Shown here: one piece after another, positions 1 to 9,656 of the stretch
How positions within the stretch are numbered: the first letter of the stretch is position 1
Layout: the number at the start of each line of letters is the position of its first letter
Assembly (NCBI GenBank): GCA_031216915.1
Contig: CM062297.1
Location: forward strand, 367,549,704 to 367,613,703
From: Pictodentalium vernedei
Lineage: Eukaryota > Mollusca > Scaphopoda > Dentaliida > Dentaliidae
DNA length: 64,000 nucleotides
Direction: 5' to 3'
The notes under the pieces: model-generated
The model's database searches: none
What the model was told of the DNA's origin: nothing
Seen by the model: the letters and a program-made list of their open reading frames with translations, nothing else
Translations under genes and position numbers: made by a program

Positions 1-900
1 TCAGGCAAGAGGGAGGATTCTTCATATAGTAGAGGCGGTGGTTTCTCCTGTTGTGGGCCTCGCCAAGGCTCTAAATGAAGGTCCTCACCTCGATTCGTCC
101 CAGGTTGGAGGAGGGATATCAGAATTTGCAGACCCTTGGGCCACAATCACATCCAATTCTTGGGTGTTAGATGTTGTTCGGTCTGGGCTGCGGATATCCT
201 TCTGGAGGCATCCCACTCTGTCGAGAGTGCCTCTTCCAACACATGTTCCTTTAGACATTACACGTCAGGAACTTTTGATCATGGAGATAGACAATCTCCT
301 ATCAAAGGGGGCGATCAAGGTCGTCAAGAACATTCATTCAGTGGGATTTTATTCCCGCCTGTTCTTTGTGCCAAAGAAGGACGGCCGACTCCGACCGATT
401 ATTGATCTTAGTATCCTGAACCAGTCTATCCTTGCTCCTAAGTTCAGCAGGAGACTTTCAGGTCGGTTCGCCGCTCCATTCACCAGGGAGATTTCGCTTC
501 CAGCATCGACCTGCGAGACGCTTACTTTCATGTTCCGGTTCATTGGACATTGCAAAAGTATCTCAGGTTCGCTTTTCTGGTGCGAGTTTACCAGTTTACT
601 TCGGCCTCAACCTGGCACCTTGGACCTTCACCCGACTGATGTCGCATGTGTTAGCCTTCCATCGCACATAGTCCAGGGTGACTACTTCGGCATATCTAGA
701 TGATATCCTCCAGAGGCATTCCAATGCTGCCTTTCTGGAGTCAGATGTTGACACACTGTTGAGCCTGCTCAGGTCGCTAGGGTTCAGAGTCAACGAGGTG
801 AAGTCGGACCTGGTCCCTTCTCAGACGTTTTGTCATCTGTGATGGACTTCCGTACTCAGCTGAATACGGCGGCGGTTCCCCGGGCAAGGGCTATGATTCT
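1..900 (+). pseudogene. DIRS-A reverse transcriptase, frameshifted
   Basis: Reverse transcriptase of element A. One frame carries the fingers motif: KGAIKVVKNI, then FFVPKKDGRLRPIIDL ('VPKKDG..RPIIDL' is typical of DIRS RTs). After a frameshift, 'DLRDAYFHV' appears in a second frame around 505-535. The catalytic YLDD box is at 693-704 in a third stretch (AYLDDILQRHSNAAFLES), followed by SLGFRVNEVKSDLVPSQ. At least two frameshifts separate these motifs and a TGA ends the tail near 840, so no active enzyme can be made. Element B has the same order with slightly different lesions. Confidence 0.82.
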
Positions 901-1099
901 CTCATCTTTTTCCCTGACTCTGTCCCAGTCCATGTCAGCGACAGCTCAGGAGTATTCTCCTGCTGCTCGATCTCTGCAGTTCAATGACAGATCTCATACC
1001 TCTAGGTTGGCTGCATGTCAGACCTCTCCAACACTTTCTGCTCAGTCTTTGGAGGCTGAATGTCGGTCCTCTGAATCTGGTGGTTTAGTTACCAGAGTC

Positions 1100-1803
1100 T
1101 CTTCATCGTCACCTCCTCCCCCCTGGATGGATGTTCAGTGGACTATGCAGGGAGTCTCGCTGGACTTACCCACATCAGATCGTGTTCTGATGGCAGACGC
1201 CAGCAATCTCGGATGGGGTGCAACGTTGGATCTTTTAGGTCTTTCCCTTCATGGGGCATGGGACCAGGATCAAGCAGCTCTTCACATCAACCAGAAGGAG
1301 CTTTTTGCTCTTCTTCTGAGTTTCCGGCAGTGGATCCCCCACCTTTCGAATTGCCAGGTCCTTCTGTTGTCCGACAATTTGACAGTGGTTGCTTACATTC
1401 GGAACCAGGGCGGCACGCACTCGGTTCCCATGTACAAATTGGCTCATGATCTTCTACTGCTCGCTCAGGATGTCAATGCCAGAGTGGTGGTTCGTCACAT
1501 TCCCGGTTGTCTGAACGTCCTAGCCGACTCCCTGTCCCGACGGGGCAGGGTCTTTTCCACCGAGTGGATGCTCAACAGGGCAGTGTTCCAGTCGCTTTGC
1601 GATCTCTGGGCTCACCCCACATCGATCTGTTTGCGAACCATTGGAACCAACAGGTGGACACTTTCGTGTCCCCATGTCCAGATCCTCTGGCTTTCACTGT
1701 GGATGCTCTGTCACTCGATTGGAAAGATCTTGTCGGCTGCGCCTTCCCGCCGGTTCCGATTCTGCCTCAGGTTCTAGTCAAGATGCGAACCTGCAGTTGT
1801 TGA
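1100..1803 (+). pseudogene. DIRS-A RNase H and post-RNase H domain
   Basis: The RNase H fold is visible in one frame: LMADASNLGWGATL (first Asp), INQKELFALLL (Glu), LLSDNLTVVAYIRNQGG (Asp), then RHIPGCLNVLADSLSR (final Asp). All four acidic positions are present. A frameshift near 1600 moves the continuation into another frame: HIDLFANHWNQQVDTF and SPCPDPLAFTVDALSLDW, the conserved domain that follows RNase H in DIRS elements and whose function is unclear. The product would degrade template RNA during reverse transcription. It is non-functional as a single polypeptide. Confidence 0.8.
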
Positions 1804-2049
1804 ATCATTCTGATCGCTCCCCTGTTGCCTCAGCAGGTGTGGATCAATCAGCTCCACTCTCTGTTGGCGGCAGTTCCAGCACGTCTCCCTCCATGTCACG
1901 ACCTTCTTTGCCAAGGTCACCCGAGGAGGTTTCACATCGACCCAACTTCATTGTGCTTTCACGCATATCTTTTGTCAGGTCCTGTCTCCTCTGAAGAGGT
2001 TTTTCGAGATGAGCAGTGGAGTGCATTTCTTCTTCAAGGAGGCACTCTA

Positions 2050-2985
2050 CTGGTTTAGCCTATGCAGCTAAGTGGAAGGTCTTTTGTTGATGGTGTGCTG
2101 ATCACTCTATTGATTATGACAATCCTCCGAATTAACAGATTGCAGAGTTTCTGGTATTTCTGTTTGATTCTCGGAGTCTCCAGCCTGTTACCATCAAAGG
2201 GTACAGGTCCATGCTTTCTGAGAGCTTTTCGTATGTGGGACAGCGTCGTATCGGCACTAATCCATTCCTCTCCAAGTTTGTTCAGTACTTTTCCTTGAAA
2301 AGGCCTAGGACTTTGCAGCTTACCCCAAGATGGAATCTTTCTTGGGTGCTGCTTTGCTTGGGGTGGGGTGGGGGGGGGGGGGGGGGCACCGTTCGAACCT
2401 TTATCCCAGGTGGATATGCATTTTCTCACATACAAGACAGCTTTTCTAATGGCTTTTGCCTCAGCCGGATGGGTCAATGAGCTTCATGCCCTCTAGGTTG
2501 ATCCAGTCTTTTTCAGGAGCTCTCCCAACAGTGTTACGTTTACCACTGATTGCTCCTTTCTGGCCAAGAATCAGATACCAGAAACAACTCCACCTCCTAT
2601 CTGTGTCAGGGCTCTTCCTTCTGCTGAGGGTAATTGCCCTTGGCTCTGTCCGGTTCGTGCAATTCGCATTTATCTCAATCGGACACAGTTCATTAGGAAA
2701 GGCAGGAAACGATTTTATTCCCGGTCGACAGAAGATCTCTCCTCAGTCCATTTCTCGATGGATTTGTCTTGCTACACGCGCGGCATACGCTCGTCTAGTG
2801 ACTGACGATTGGGCTTATACTAACTCCGTCAGGTTGTCGGATGTTATGCAGGCAGCCTACTGGAGAAATGCTTCTACTTTCTCCACCTATCTGTGTCAGT
2901 TGCAGGAGCAGTCAGAGAACCTTTTTGCTTTGGGCCCTCTTTCTTCTGCTCAGGCTGTTGTCTACCCTAACCATTAGGCTTCTTA
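2050..2985 (+). pseudogene. DIRS-A tyrosine recombinase, missing HxxR
   Basis: Tyrosine recombinase remnant. The N-terminal core-binding part reads AYAAKWKVFC, later LQPVTIKGYRSMLSESFSYVG, interrupted by stops at about 2084 and 2139. A G-run at about 2370 disrupts the frame just before the first catalytic Arg region. The C-terminal part has WAYTNSVRLSDVMQAAYW and TFSTYLCQLQ. Compared with element B (GHEVCALCTSWAYTN) and D (VHEVRVLSTSWAYAN), A lacks about 45 nt that would encode the HxxR motif (...TGACGATTGGGCTTATACT), so the active site is incomplete. It ends with LGPLSSAQAVVYPNH, the family's usual C-terminus. Confidence 0.75.
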
Positions 2986-3189
2986 CAAGGTCAGTTCCAG
3001 CTCTGTGCTGTTACTGCCCTTTCTGTCTCTGCATTGCACAGAACCATATACCTCATCTCTCATTGTCTTTTACTAATGATTGTGATGCTATGGTTTGACA
3101 GGCCTAGGGACCTCTTCCTCTGTCCACGGTTCCAGTGCAGTTGGGTTATGTGGGGGTTGGTTATGTGATTCCCTCCATCCTGTTGTTTA

Positions 3190-3552
3190 TTCAGCCAGTA
3201 GTAAACAATTGTAAGGTAGGTTGATAAGAAATTTAAATTTTATAGTAAATTTCCATTTTTATTATACCTAGCGCAATTGTTTACATGGAGGCCCTCCCAT
3301 CTTCTTATTCGGGTAAAAATCTTTCCTCTCCGCTGATCACATAACTCCAATGTTGGCGGATTCAAAAGAATGAGTCTTTAGCTATGTGTCTGCGCACTGG
3401 TTACCAGAGCTGTGGATTTATACTAGAAGAGTGTCCCCTACTGGGTGTGCGCCGGTAATACTCGACCCAGTTTTGGCTTATTTTTTCGTGGTGCTTTGTA
3501 AACAATTGTGGTAGGTATAATAAGAAAGGAAATTTACTATAAAATTTAAATA
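3190..3552 (+). repeat. DIRS-A internal complementary region and right terminal repeat
   Basis: At 3201-3295 two blocks sit side by side: TAAACAATTGTAAGGTAGG with GTTGATAAGAA, and then the complement of the right end (TTATTATACC...CAATTGTTTACATGG). The right terminal repeat ends at about 3552 with TAAACAATTGTGGTAGGTAT and AAGAAAGGAAATTTACTA. This is the ICR-plus-terminal-repeat layout of DIRS elements, in which the ICR serves as template to complete the ends. Element B has the same arrangement. Confidence 0.75.
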
Positions 3553-4166
3553 TTCATTGTTTATATCATGAAAATAGGAAGTAATTTTGACTTTACCCTC
3601 ACATGAAATGGATGTTGTCATACTTAACCTCCACTCTGGATCAAGCTATTGTTAACAAATTGTTGATAATCCATGTTAATTGTTGCCATTTTTTTTTTAA
3701 ATCCAATAAATTGAATATCGAATTGAAATTTATTGACACTAAATTAGTACTGAATGAATTTCCATACTTTGAAGTGTTAGCATCACGTAACACAAAGTTG
3801 ATTACGTCGATGAGGAATTCCTGGTAAACCCTAGTTTTTAGAAGATCCGATTGGATTGAATAAATACCACATGGTATATTCCTGGCAATTTTCATCAAGG
3901 ACAGTTTCTAGATCCCCAAAATGATCCAAATGAAAACTTCAGCTTCCAGACAGTGCTTTGATTTTCACTTGTGTTGCCAGGGTTTTGAACTGCATTTACC
4001 GGTACCTCAATAAATATTCCACTGAATATTATGCTTAAAAGTTAGAAACTTAGTGGTAAGAAATTATCTTGTTTGTATCATTAAACCGATTTGCACTTTA
4101 TTCCAGTGCTTTATATTATTATTTCATAGTTGACAAAAAGTTGTAATTGCATCTCCTTTTTCTATA
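3553..4166. other. AT-rich DNA with no recognised feature
   Basis: AT-rich intronic or intergenic sequence between DIRS-A and the Tc1-like element. Short open frames on both strands have simple composition and no family motif. No exon, RNA gene or repeat structure was recognised. Confidence 0.4.
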
Positions 4167-5709
4167 TACTACTCAAAGTTTGCTAAGCACCAAGTATATC
4201 CAACTACCTGTTTTACGTTTTAGTTGAAATATTGTTATGAAAAGTGTATATATTTGTTATTTAATTATACCTTTAATGATTTAAATGCAGAAATTAAGAT
4301 TTTATTTGTGTTTGACATTATTTTTTAGCTTTTGAATACGATAACCATGGAAAGTGGATATTATTGGTAAAAGAGGAAATTTTTCAAATTTGCTAAAAAG
4401 TTGACGGAGCAAACTGGTATGGGTTCAATAGCGAGTATGAGACCCATTATTGTTAATTACAGCTTGACAAAGCCTTCTCATGCTCCCAATCAGGTTCAAG
4501 ATGGTTCTTTGTGGGATGTTGTTCCATTCTTGGACCGTCATGGCACCAAGCTTCTGTGCACTTCTTGGCTTGACTGGACGGGCTGAAATTGCAAGCTGCA
4601 ACTCATTCCAGACATGTTCGATTGGACTGAGGTCAGGGGATCTTGCTGGCCAGTCCATACGCTCAATCCCCTCCCCCTGTTGGTACTCCCGGACAGCATA
4701 GGCAACATGAGGATGGGCATTATCGTTCATCAGAATGAATCTATCACCCACTGCACCTGCATACAATCTGATGTGGGCATCCAGGATCTCATCAATATAC
4801 CGCTGTGCAGTCAGTGTACCACGGTCAAAGACATAACACAGAGCTCTGTACTTCCATCCCAGCTGATGCCGCCCAGACCATTATTGACCCTCCACCATAG
4901 CAGTCATGTCCATCAATGTTGGCTACATGGAATCACTCTCCTGGACTTCTCCATACCCTAGAACACCTATCTGTGTAGTCTAGGCAGTACCTTGACTCTT
5001 CTGTAAAAAGGAAAGGTCACCATTCTTCTTTGGTACATTCAATATGGTCCATGGCCCATTCATATCGTTTCTAGTGGTGGTTCTGGGACAGCGGAACGCA
5101 AATATATGGTCTTCTCGATCGGAGACCACCTTCATGCAACCTTGCCTGGATAGTCTGCGTTGAAACATTTACCCCGGATGCATTCTGAAGGTCACTGCAA
5201 AGCTGGGTTGCTGTTGCAAAGTGGTTCCTCAGGGCCTGAATGATCAAAACCAGTTTTCAGCTGCAGAATTTACCCTGTCTCTGCCACCACCATACCGTCT
5301 TACTGGTGTGCCATACTGCTGAAATCTTGCTCAGGCCATGGTGATCAGCGTATGGTGCACACCATGGGCTTCACCAACCTGATGATGCGTAGCGCATTGC
5401 TCCACCATCCCAACAGCCTGCCACATTTCTGCTTCAGACAAATGTCTTCTTACATTTGCATTCAGTCATTAAATCACAAGGGTTTGTGTTAAAATGAAGA
5501 CTGAATACCCTACGCATGTCATGTACATGTGGACAGTACACGAAAATATCATGAAAATCAAGGGGTACATGCTTTCCATGACTGTCACGAAAAGTCTGCC
5601 ATCTCAATACATTCCTCAATCATATCCACCAAATATATTGCAAATATGTCACAAGCAAATTTCACAATGATGTGTCAAATATGTGGTGTTTAGCAAAACT
5701 TTGAGTACA
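4167..5709 (-). mobile_element. Tc1/mariner-like DNA transposon, decayed
   Basis: Imperfect terminal inverted repeats bound a transposase remnant. The left end has ACTCAAAGTTTGCTAAGCAC (4171-4190) and the right end TGGTGTTTAGCAAAACTTTG (5684-5703), its inverse with one or two changes. Both ends lie in TATA-rich sequence compatible with a TA target duplication. Length about 1.54 kb, typical of Tc1-like elements. The coding strand is minus. Confidence 0.8.
4425..5450 (-). pseudogene. Tc1-like DD34E transposase remnant
   Basis: Read on the minus strand. The longest open stretch (4425-4766) contains FILMNDNAHPHVAYAVREY and MDWPARSPDLSPIEHVWNEL. The Asp of DNAHPH and the Glu of PIEHVW are separated by exactly 34 residues, the DD34E spacing of Tc1. 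Upstream fragments in other frames include YVFDRGTLTAQRYIDEIL and an N-terminal helix-turn-helix-like stretch. The first catalytic Asp (usually 'FTDES') reads FTEES near 4991-5012, so it is changed to Glu. Several frameshifts and stops are present. Transposase would cut and paste its own ends; this copy cannot. Confidence 0.82.
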
Positions 5710-6166
5710 TGTAGTATATTTTTATGTACTTAGAGGCATTTTCCCAAATTGGCGTGCCACCAAAGAAACCGCGCACCTTAGGGTCATCTTGGGCACACAA
5801 TGTATAACACGCCTGGATTTTTTTAAAATGAAGGTCTGCTATTGATGAACAAAATCTTGCTAAAATAAATCTCCTCTTGTTGGCAGCATTATATCTTTAA
5901 AAACAAAAACTCATGTTACAGATATCTTTTGAAGAATAATTTATTACTCTACCAGTTAAAGACACTTCTTTTCAAGATTTAATAGTAAAAATCCCTGTTG
6001 AACAGGCATGTCCTTGAGAGAAGCAAAATATGTTTCTGTACTGAAATCGTTAGTCTGGCCACTTGTTTTACACCTTTTAATATCAGTTATTTAATTATTT
6101 TACAGGTTTGTTATTGAAAATATTGGGGCCTAGCATAGAATTCTACAAAGGGAGTAAAACAAGTCA
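5710..6166. other. Half-copy of the TTAACTGG MITE family in AT-rich DNA
   Basis: Mostly AT-rich DNA. About 5880-5968 resembles the right half of the MITE copies at 9013-9313 and 18925-19235: 'TTGAAGAATAATTTATTACT' then 'CTACCAGTTAA'. Nothing coding was recognised. Confidence 0.45.
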
Positions 6167-6404
6167 TTAACCCTTTACCCAACGAATCGGCCACATCCGC
6201 CCATGTAATATGCAAATTCAGCAGCTGAAAAATATTATTTTTAAAAAAATTTCAACAAATCTATACCATATGACCCCTTTTTGGAACGAGCTCATCGAGC
6301 TCATTCCAGTGAGGGGTCACATGATATGGTTTGGTTGAAATGTTTTGAATAAATTGTATTTAAAATAATACATTTTGATTCGTCTGCATTGGGTAAAGGG
6401 TTAA
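6167..6404. mobile_element. MITE family 1, TTAA-flanked palindromic copy
   Basis: A 238-bp unit begins TTAACCCTTTACCCAACGAA and ends with the inverse (GCATTGGGTAAAGGGTTAA). Its centre is the near palindrome GAGCTCATCGAGCTC flanked by CATATGACCCC and GGGGTCACATGATATGG. TTAA flanks with CCC/GGG just inside are the hallmark of piggyBac-type target duplication, so it is probably a non-autonomous piggyBac-like MITE. Further copies lie at 45601-45849, 45846-46267, 46620-46840 and around 16940-17070. Confidence 0.7.
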
Positions 6405-6744
6405 AATGGAAATCTGCATGTAGTTTCCGCTGCCACATTTCATTCATTTTCAACATTTGTACATGTATATATGATTTTTGTGTATATGTGCTTTTCATGG
6501 ATATTTTTATATTGGGGACAGGTAGATGAGAATTATAAAAAATTATAAAAACATTTGTGTTTTCTATTTAATTTTATTATCACCCAAGTTAGCTTTTGAA
6601 GGTTTGGGTCCATTAGTTATACATGCCATTAGTCCTACACTTTAAATGTGCCACTAGTCATACACTTTTGAGGTTGATAAAACAGTGTTAACAATCTGTG
6701 TTCCCGTGACATATAATGGTATATTTTTCACTAAATGATTTTTA

Positions 6745-7619
6745 GCTGAACTTGGCGAAGTCAAGCTGAGCTATTGCTGTCACTTCTCGGCGTATGTACG
6801 TCCATACATACGTACGTACATACATACATCCACAATTTCCTTTGGTGCACTGCACAGGTCGCATTATGATTGGAACGCTTTGAAACTTGGTATGCGTGTT
6901 TGGGGTGACCTCAAGATGGGAGCTATTGATTTTGTTCCATTTCTGTCAAAAAAAAAGTTGCTGTTGACAAATATCTTTGATGAACTTAGTGAAGTTATGT
7001 ATCAACATTTCCCTTTAGCACACACTGCAGGGCACATTTATGATTGGTTCAATGACCTTCAAACTAATTGCATTTGTGCATTAATATCATCCTCTGGTAT
7101 GCCTCAGAAGGTGCATTCATTATTGAGTTGTGCTGAAACTTGGTATGCTTATGCAAGGTGACCAAGACAGGAGCTATCGATTTTCTTTTCATTTCCATTA
7201 AACACTGTTGCTGTTAGCAACAACCTTTGAATTTATTGCATTTATGCATCAACATTCTTCTTTGACATGGCCTACAGGGCACATTTATCATTGGATTGTT
7301 TTTTAACTTGGTGTGCTCATCAGGCGAGATGTCTAGATAAGAGCTATCAATTAGCATTCATTTCTGTGAAAAAAGTTGCTGTTTACAATGACCTTGAAAC
7401 CTATGCATATCTGTTTCAACATTCTTCCTTTAACCAGACTTGCAGTTTACATTTAAAAATGCATGGATTGCTCTGACATTGTTGTGCACACGCAATACTG
7501 TTATATTGAAGTTTCACCAAATAACATTGAAACCAATGATCTTCAGTTTTGCCATTTCACTTATAACTTACCAAGTTCAAGTTTGTCAAGCTGAGCAACA
7601 GTGTCATTGACACTTTCAT
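6745..7619 (+). mobile_element. TIR-bounded array element ('TAGCTSAACTTGGCGAAG' type)
   Basis: Starts TTTTTAGCTGAACTTGGCGA and ends ...GTCAAGCTGAGCAACAGTG with TCATTGACACTTTCATT. The ends are imperfect inverted repeats of about 14-17 bp. A TACA/TACG microsatellite sits at about 6790-6835, followed by degenerate ~220-bp repeats ('TTTGAAACTTGGTATGCGTG...GGTGACC..GA.GGGAGCTAT' at 6883, 7133 and 7304). The element at 48374-50213 shares both ends. No protein is encoded; the open frames are by-products of repeats. Mechanism unknown. Confidence 0.55.
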
Positions 7620-7699
7620 TAAACTTTTGCTTTCAACACATAGCTTATCACTCAAACTGAAACAAGCTTTTCGAGATTGAGTTCAGTCCATGTTGAGTC

Positions 7700-8150
7700 A
7701 TAAGTTGTGATTATGAGGCAAAAAAGAAAATATTTAGTTAGGCTTAAAAAAGTTAAAAATCTGTTTCTCAGGCCCTCCTGCATGAACCTTTTGGCCACCG
7801 CATGCTCTCTTTTTATAAACCAATGCAAACTTCAAAAAATAAAAATTAAATGGTTTATGTCCAATACTTTACCCAAGTTAGTAAAACTGATAAATTCGTC
7901 CCTTGAGTGCAACAAGGCTTTGCAATGCTGTAGCACTGCAAAGCCTTCTTGCACTCAAGGGACGAAATACACCACCCCTCATGCTGTTATGGTCTGTAGA
8001 TAATGAGGCATAACACATAAAACAAACCAAGAACTTGAACTTTTGATGGCAAAGAAATAATTACAAAAAATAAAATAAAAAACCACCCACCTGCATGCAA
8101 TTTTACAAAAAATAGCCTGAGAAACAGAAAACCTACTTTATGAGGCCTTA
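7700..8150. mobile_element. Palindromic MITE with a central hairpin
   Basis: Outer inverted segments: CTGTTTCTCAGGC (about 7761) against GCCTGAGAAACAG (8116), with TTATGAGGC-like words further out. The centre (7895-7966) is a long hairpin whose arms read TTCGTCCCTTGAGTGCAA with AAGGCTTTGCA and the inverse. No coding capacity. Resembles foldback MITEs; family not recognised. Confidence 0.6.
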
Positions 8151-8253
8151 TTCAAGATTTCTTAGCAGGTGTCATTAGCTTGTTGTGGCCGTGAAACTGA
8201 ACTGTATTTATGGACTGATTTTGTTCAACTGTTGGAAGGATACCCAGTAAATG

Positions 8254-8560
8254 CTACAGTTAAAACTAGAAGTCCTGTCATGAACTGTGCACTTATCTAG
8301 TCTTAATTGCGAGCACTTGCCATATCGTATGGTATCCAAAGCATGGCAGGTTCTCCTGGTTACTCATAGCAAACAGAGGCAATGTTTGTGCCAACGGACC
8401 TCTGGGTTACCCGGAGGTCCATTGGCTGAAACATTGCTTGTGCACAGGCCATTTGTACAGAATTTGATAGCCTTACTATGGTCCTAACGCATAAATTAAC
8501 ACACAGATCCATGTGCTATTTGTGCGCATTTCATGACAGGACTTCTAGTTTTAACTGTAG
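8254..8560. mobile_element. MITE with ~31-bp perfect or near-perfect terminal inverted repeats
   Basis: A 307-bp unit whose ends are CTACAGTTAAAACTAGAAGT...CCTGTCATGA and the inverse (TCATGACAGGACTTCTAGTT...TTAACTGTAG). The interior has a second palindrome at about 8380-8433 centred on GGACCTCTGGGTTACCCGGA. Long inverted ends, small size and no reading frame fit a non-autonomous DNA transposon; superfamily not determined. Confidence 0.7.
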
Positions 8561-9012
8561 TTGAAATTCAAATCCTCTTTTCATCTCTAATACAGTGCAA
8601 TTCACTTAATAGGATATTTCTTAATTGATAAAGTCGGATAATTCATATAACTTCAAACACCAAACCATTTAGCATGCCTCTAATACAGATTTGAATGATT
8701 AATTGCATATAGGTTAACGAGTCAACTCCTGTTAATTAAAAGATAAACTTTGGTGACCTACATGTATCAAAGAATTTCTCCGACATCCACTGAATTCCGC
8801 ACTTGTATAGATGTATTTGGTCTCTGTAATCTAATAAAGCATTGAATCTCTGATATCTTGTTGCCAGAGCTCATAGAGTTCTGTTGACCAAGATATAGAA
8901 TAATGGTCAGTTCATCACAAGAGAGTCTTTCATGAAAATCTGAAAATAGTGAATTCCTGTTAATTGAATACTCATGTGTTAAATAGTTTTCACTGGCACA
9001 GTGTTTATTCAA
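8561..9012. other. Intronic DNA, nothing recognised
   Basis: AT-rich, no convincing exon or repeat boundary. If the TECPR1-like gene has exons upstream of 9534 within the window, none was detected here. Confidence 0.4.
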
Positions 9013-9313
9013 TTAACTGGTTGAGTGCTCAAAGCCACTTTCAGGGCCCTATTGAAAAGTGCTGAAAACACTGTATACATTACCGTGTTTGCCCAGTATT
9101 TGAAATGCAAAAAAATGTTCTAACAAATTTGTTTTATTACAATTTATTGGTGAGTGCCAAGAGGCACTCTCCAATAAATTGTAACAAAACATTTGTGTTT
9201 TAACAAAATCTTACTAAACTGGAGCTCCTTTTGCTTGTAGTATGGTACCCTTGAAAAATAATACTCTCATTACAAATCACCTTTGAAAAATAATTTAGCA
9301 CTCCACCAGTTAA
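9013..9313. mobile_element. MITE family 2, TTAACTGG copy just upstream of the DysF exon
   Basis: About 301 bp bounded by TTAACTGGTTGAGTGCT and AGCACTCCACCAGTTAA. The centre (about 9135-9192) is a hairpin: CAATTTATTGG...GAGTGCC / GGCACTC..CCAATAAATTG. Copies with the same ends and centre lie at 18925-19235 and 36195-36433, and partial centres at 15879-15937 and 21497-21525. TTAA at both ends suggests a TTAA target. Confidence 0.65.
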
Positions 9314-9533
9314 GGGAGTTCTAGTGTATCTCAGAATGATATTTCTTATGTCAGTGTAATGACATATGCTAGTGTAATCCAAGTCTAATTTGGGGGAGGG
9401 AGTAGGGGGGTGGCAGGTACAGGTGGATCCGTTCAAATGACTCCGTACTCTCATATTAATTAGTCATGAAATTCTTCAATAACACCACATAAAATTATAG
9501 AATTTTTACTGAATTTGATGCTTCATTATACAG

Positions 9534-9656
9534 GGCTGGCAATATGCTGTGGATTTCCCAGCAAATTGGACTGCAGAAAAGCACTGGAAATCTTTTGTAA
9601 GAAGAAGGAAATGGATCAGATTCAGGCGTTATAATGCTGTAGATAAGTGGGCTAAG
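9534..9656 (+). CDS. TECPR1: TECPR1-like exon: DysF C-terminal motif
   Basis: A 123-nt open exon (41 codons, phase 0 in and out) lies between acceptor ...TTATACAG and donor GTGAGG. It reads GWQYAVDFPANW, then an Arg/Trp-rich tail RRRKWIRFRRYNAVDKW. This is the DysFC signature of dysferlin-type domains, and TECPR1 has this segment between its first tectonin blades. TECPR1 binds phosphoinositides or sphingomyelin on damaged lysosomes and takes part in autophagosome-lysosome fusion (known for vertebrate proteins). The assignment is strengthened because the following exons match the next TECPR1 segments in order and phase. The upstream DysFN exon was not found and probably lies left of the window. 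No stop, frameshift or unusual residue is seen. Peroxisomal Pex30-type DysF proteins are excluded by the tectonin exons that follow. Confidence 0.85.

Larger units (their letters stand above)
1..3552 (+). mobile_element. DIRS-like retrotransposon A, left part outside the window
   Basis: The order reverse transcriptase, RNase H, post-RH domain, tyrosine recombinase, internal complementary region (ICR) and right inverted terminal repeat identifies a DIRS-order element. DIRS elements copy RNA to circular DNA and integrate with a tyrosine recombinase rather than a DDE integrase. The Gag region and left terminus would lie left of base 1. The element is close to element B (23.89-28.86 kb) at nucleotide level through RT, RH and termini. 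All coding regions have frameshifts and stops. A G-run near 2365-2388 lies inside the recombinase region. Confidence 0.85.

Noticed and set aside
2360..2480. Poly-Gly frame around the G-run in DIRS-A
   Set aside because: Produced by a homopolymer insertion that breaks the recombinase frame.
6880..7161. 93-codon frame in the array element
   Set aside because: Repeat-derived; corresponding frames in neighbouring units are interrupted and no family is recognised.
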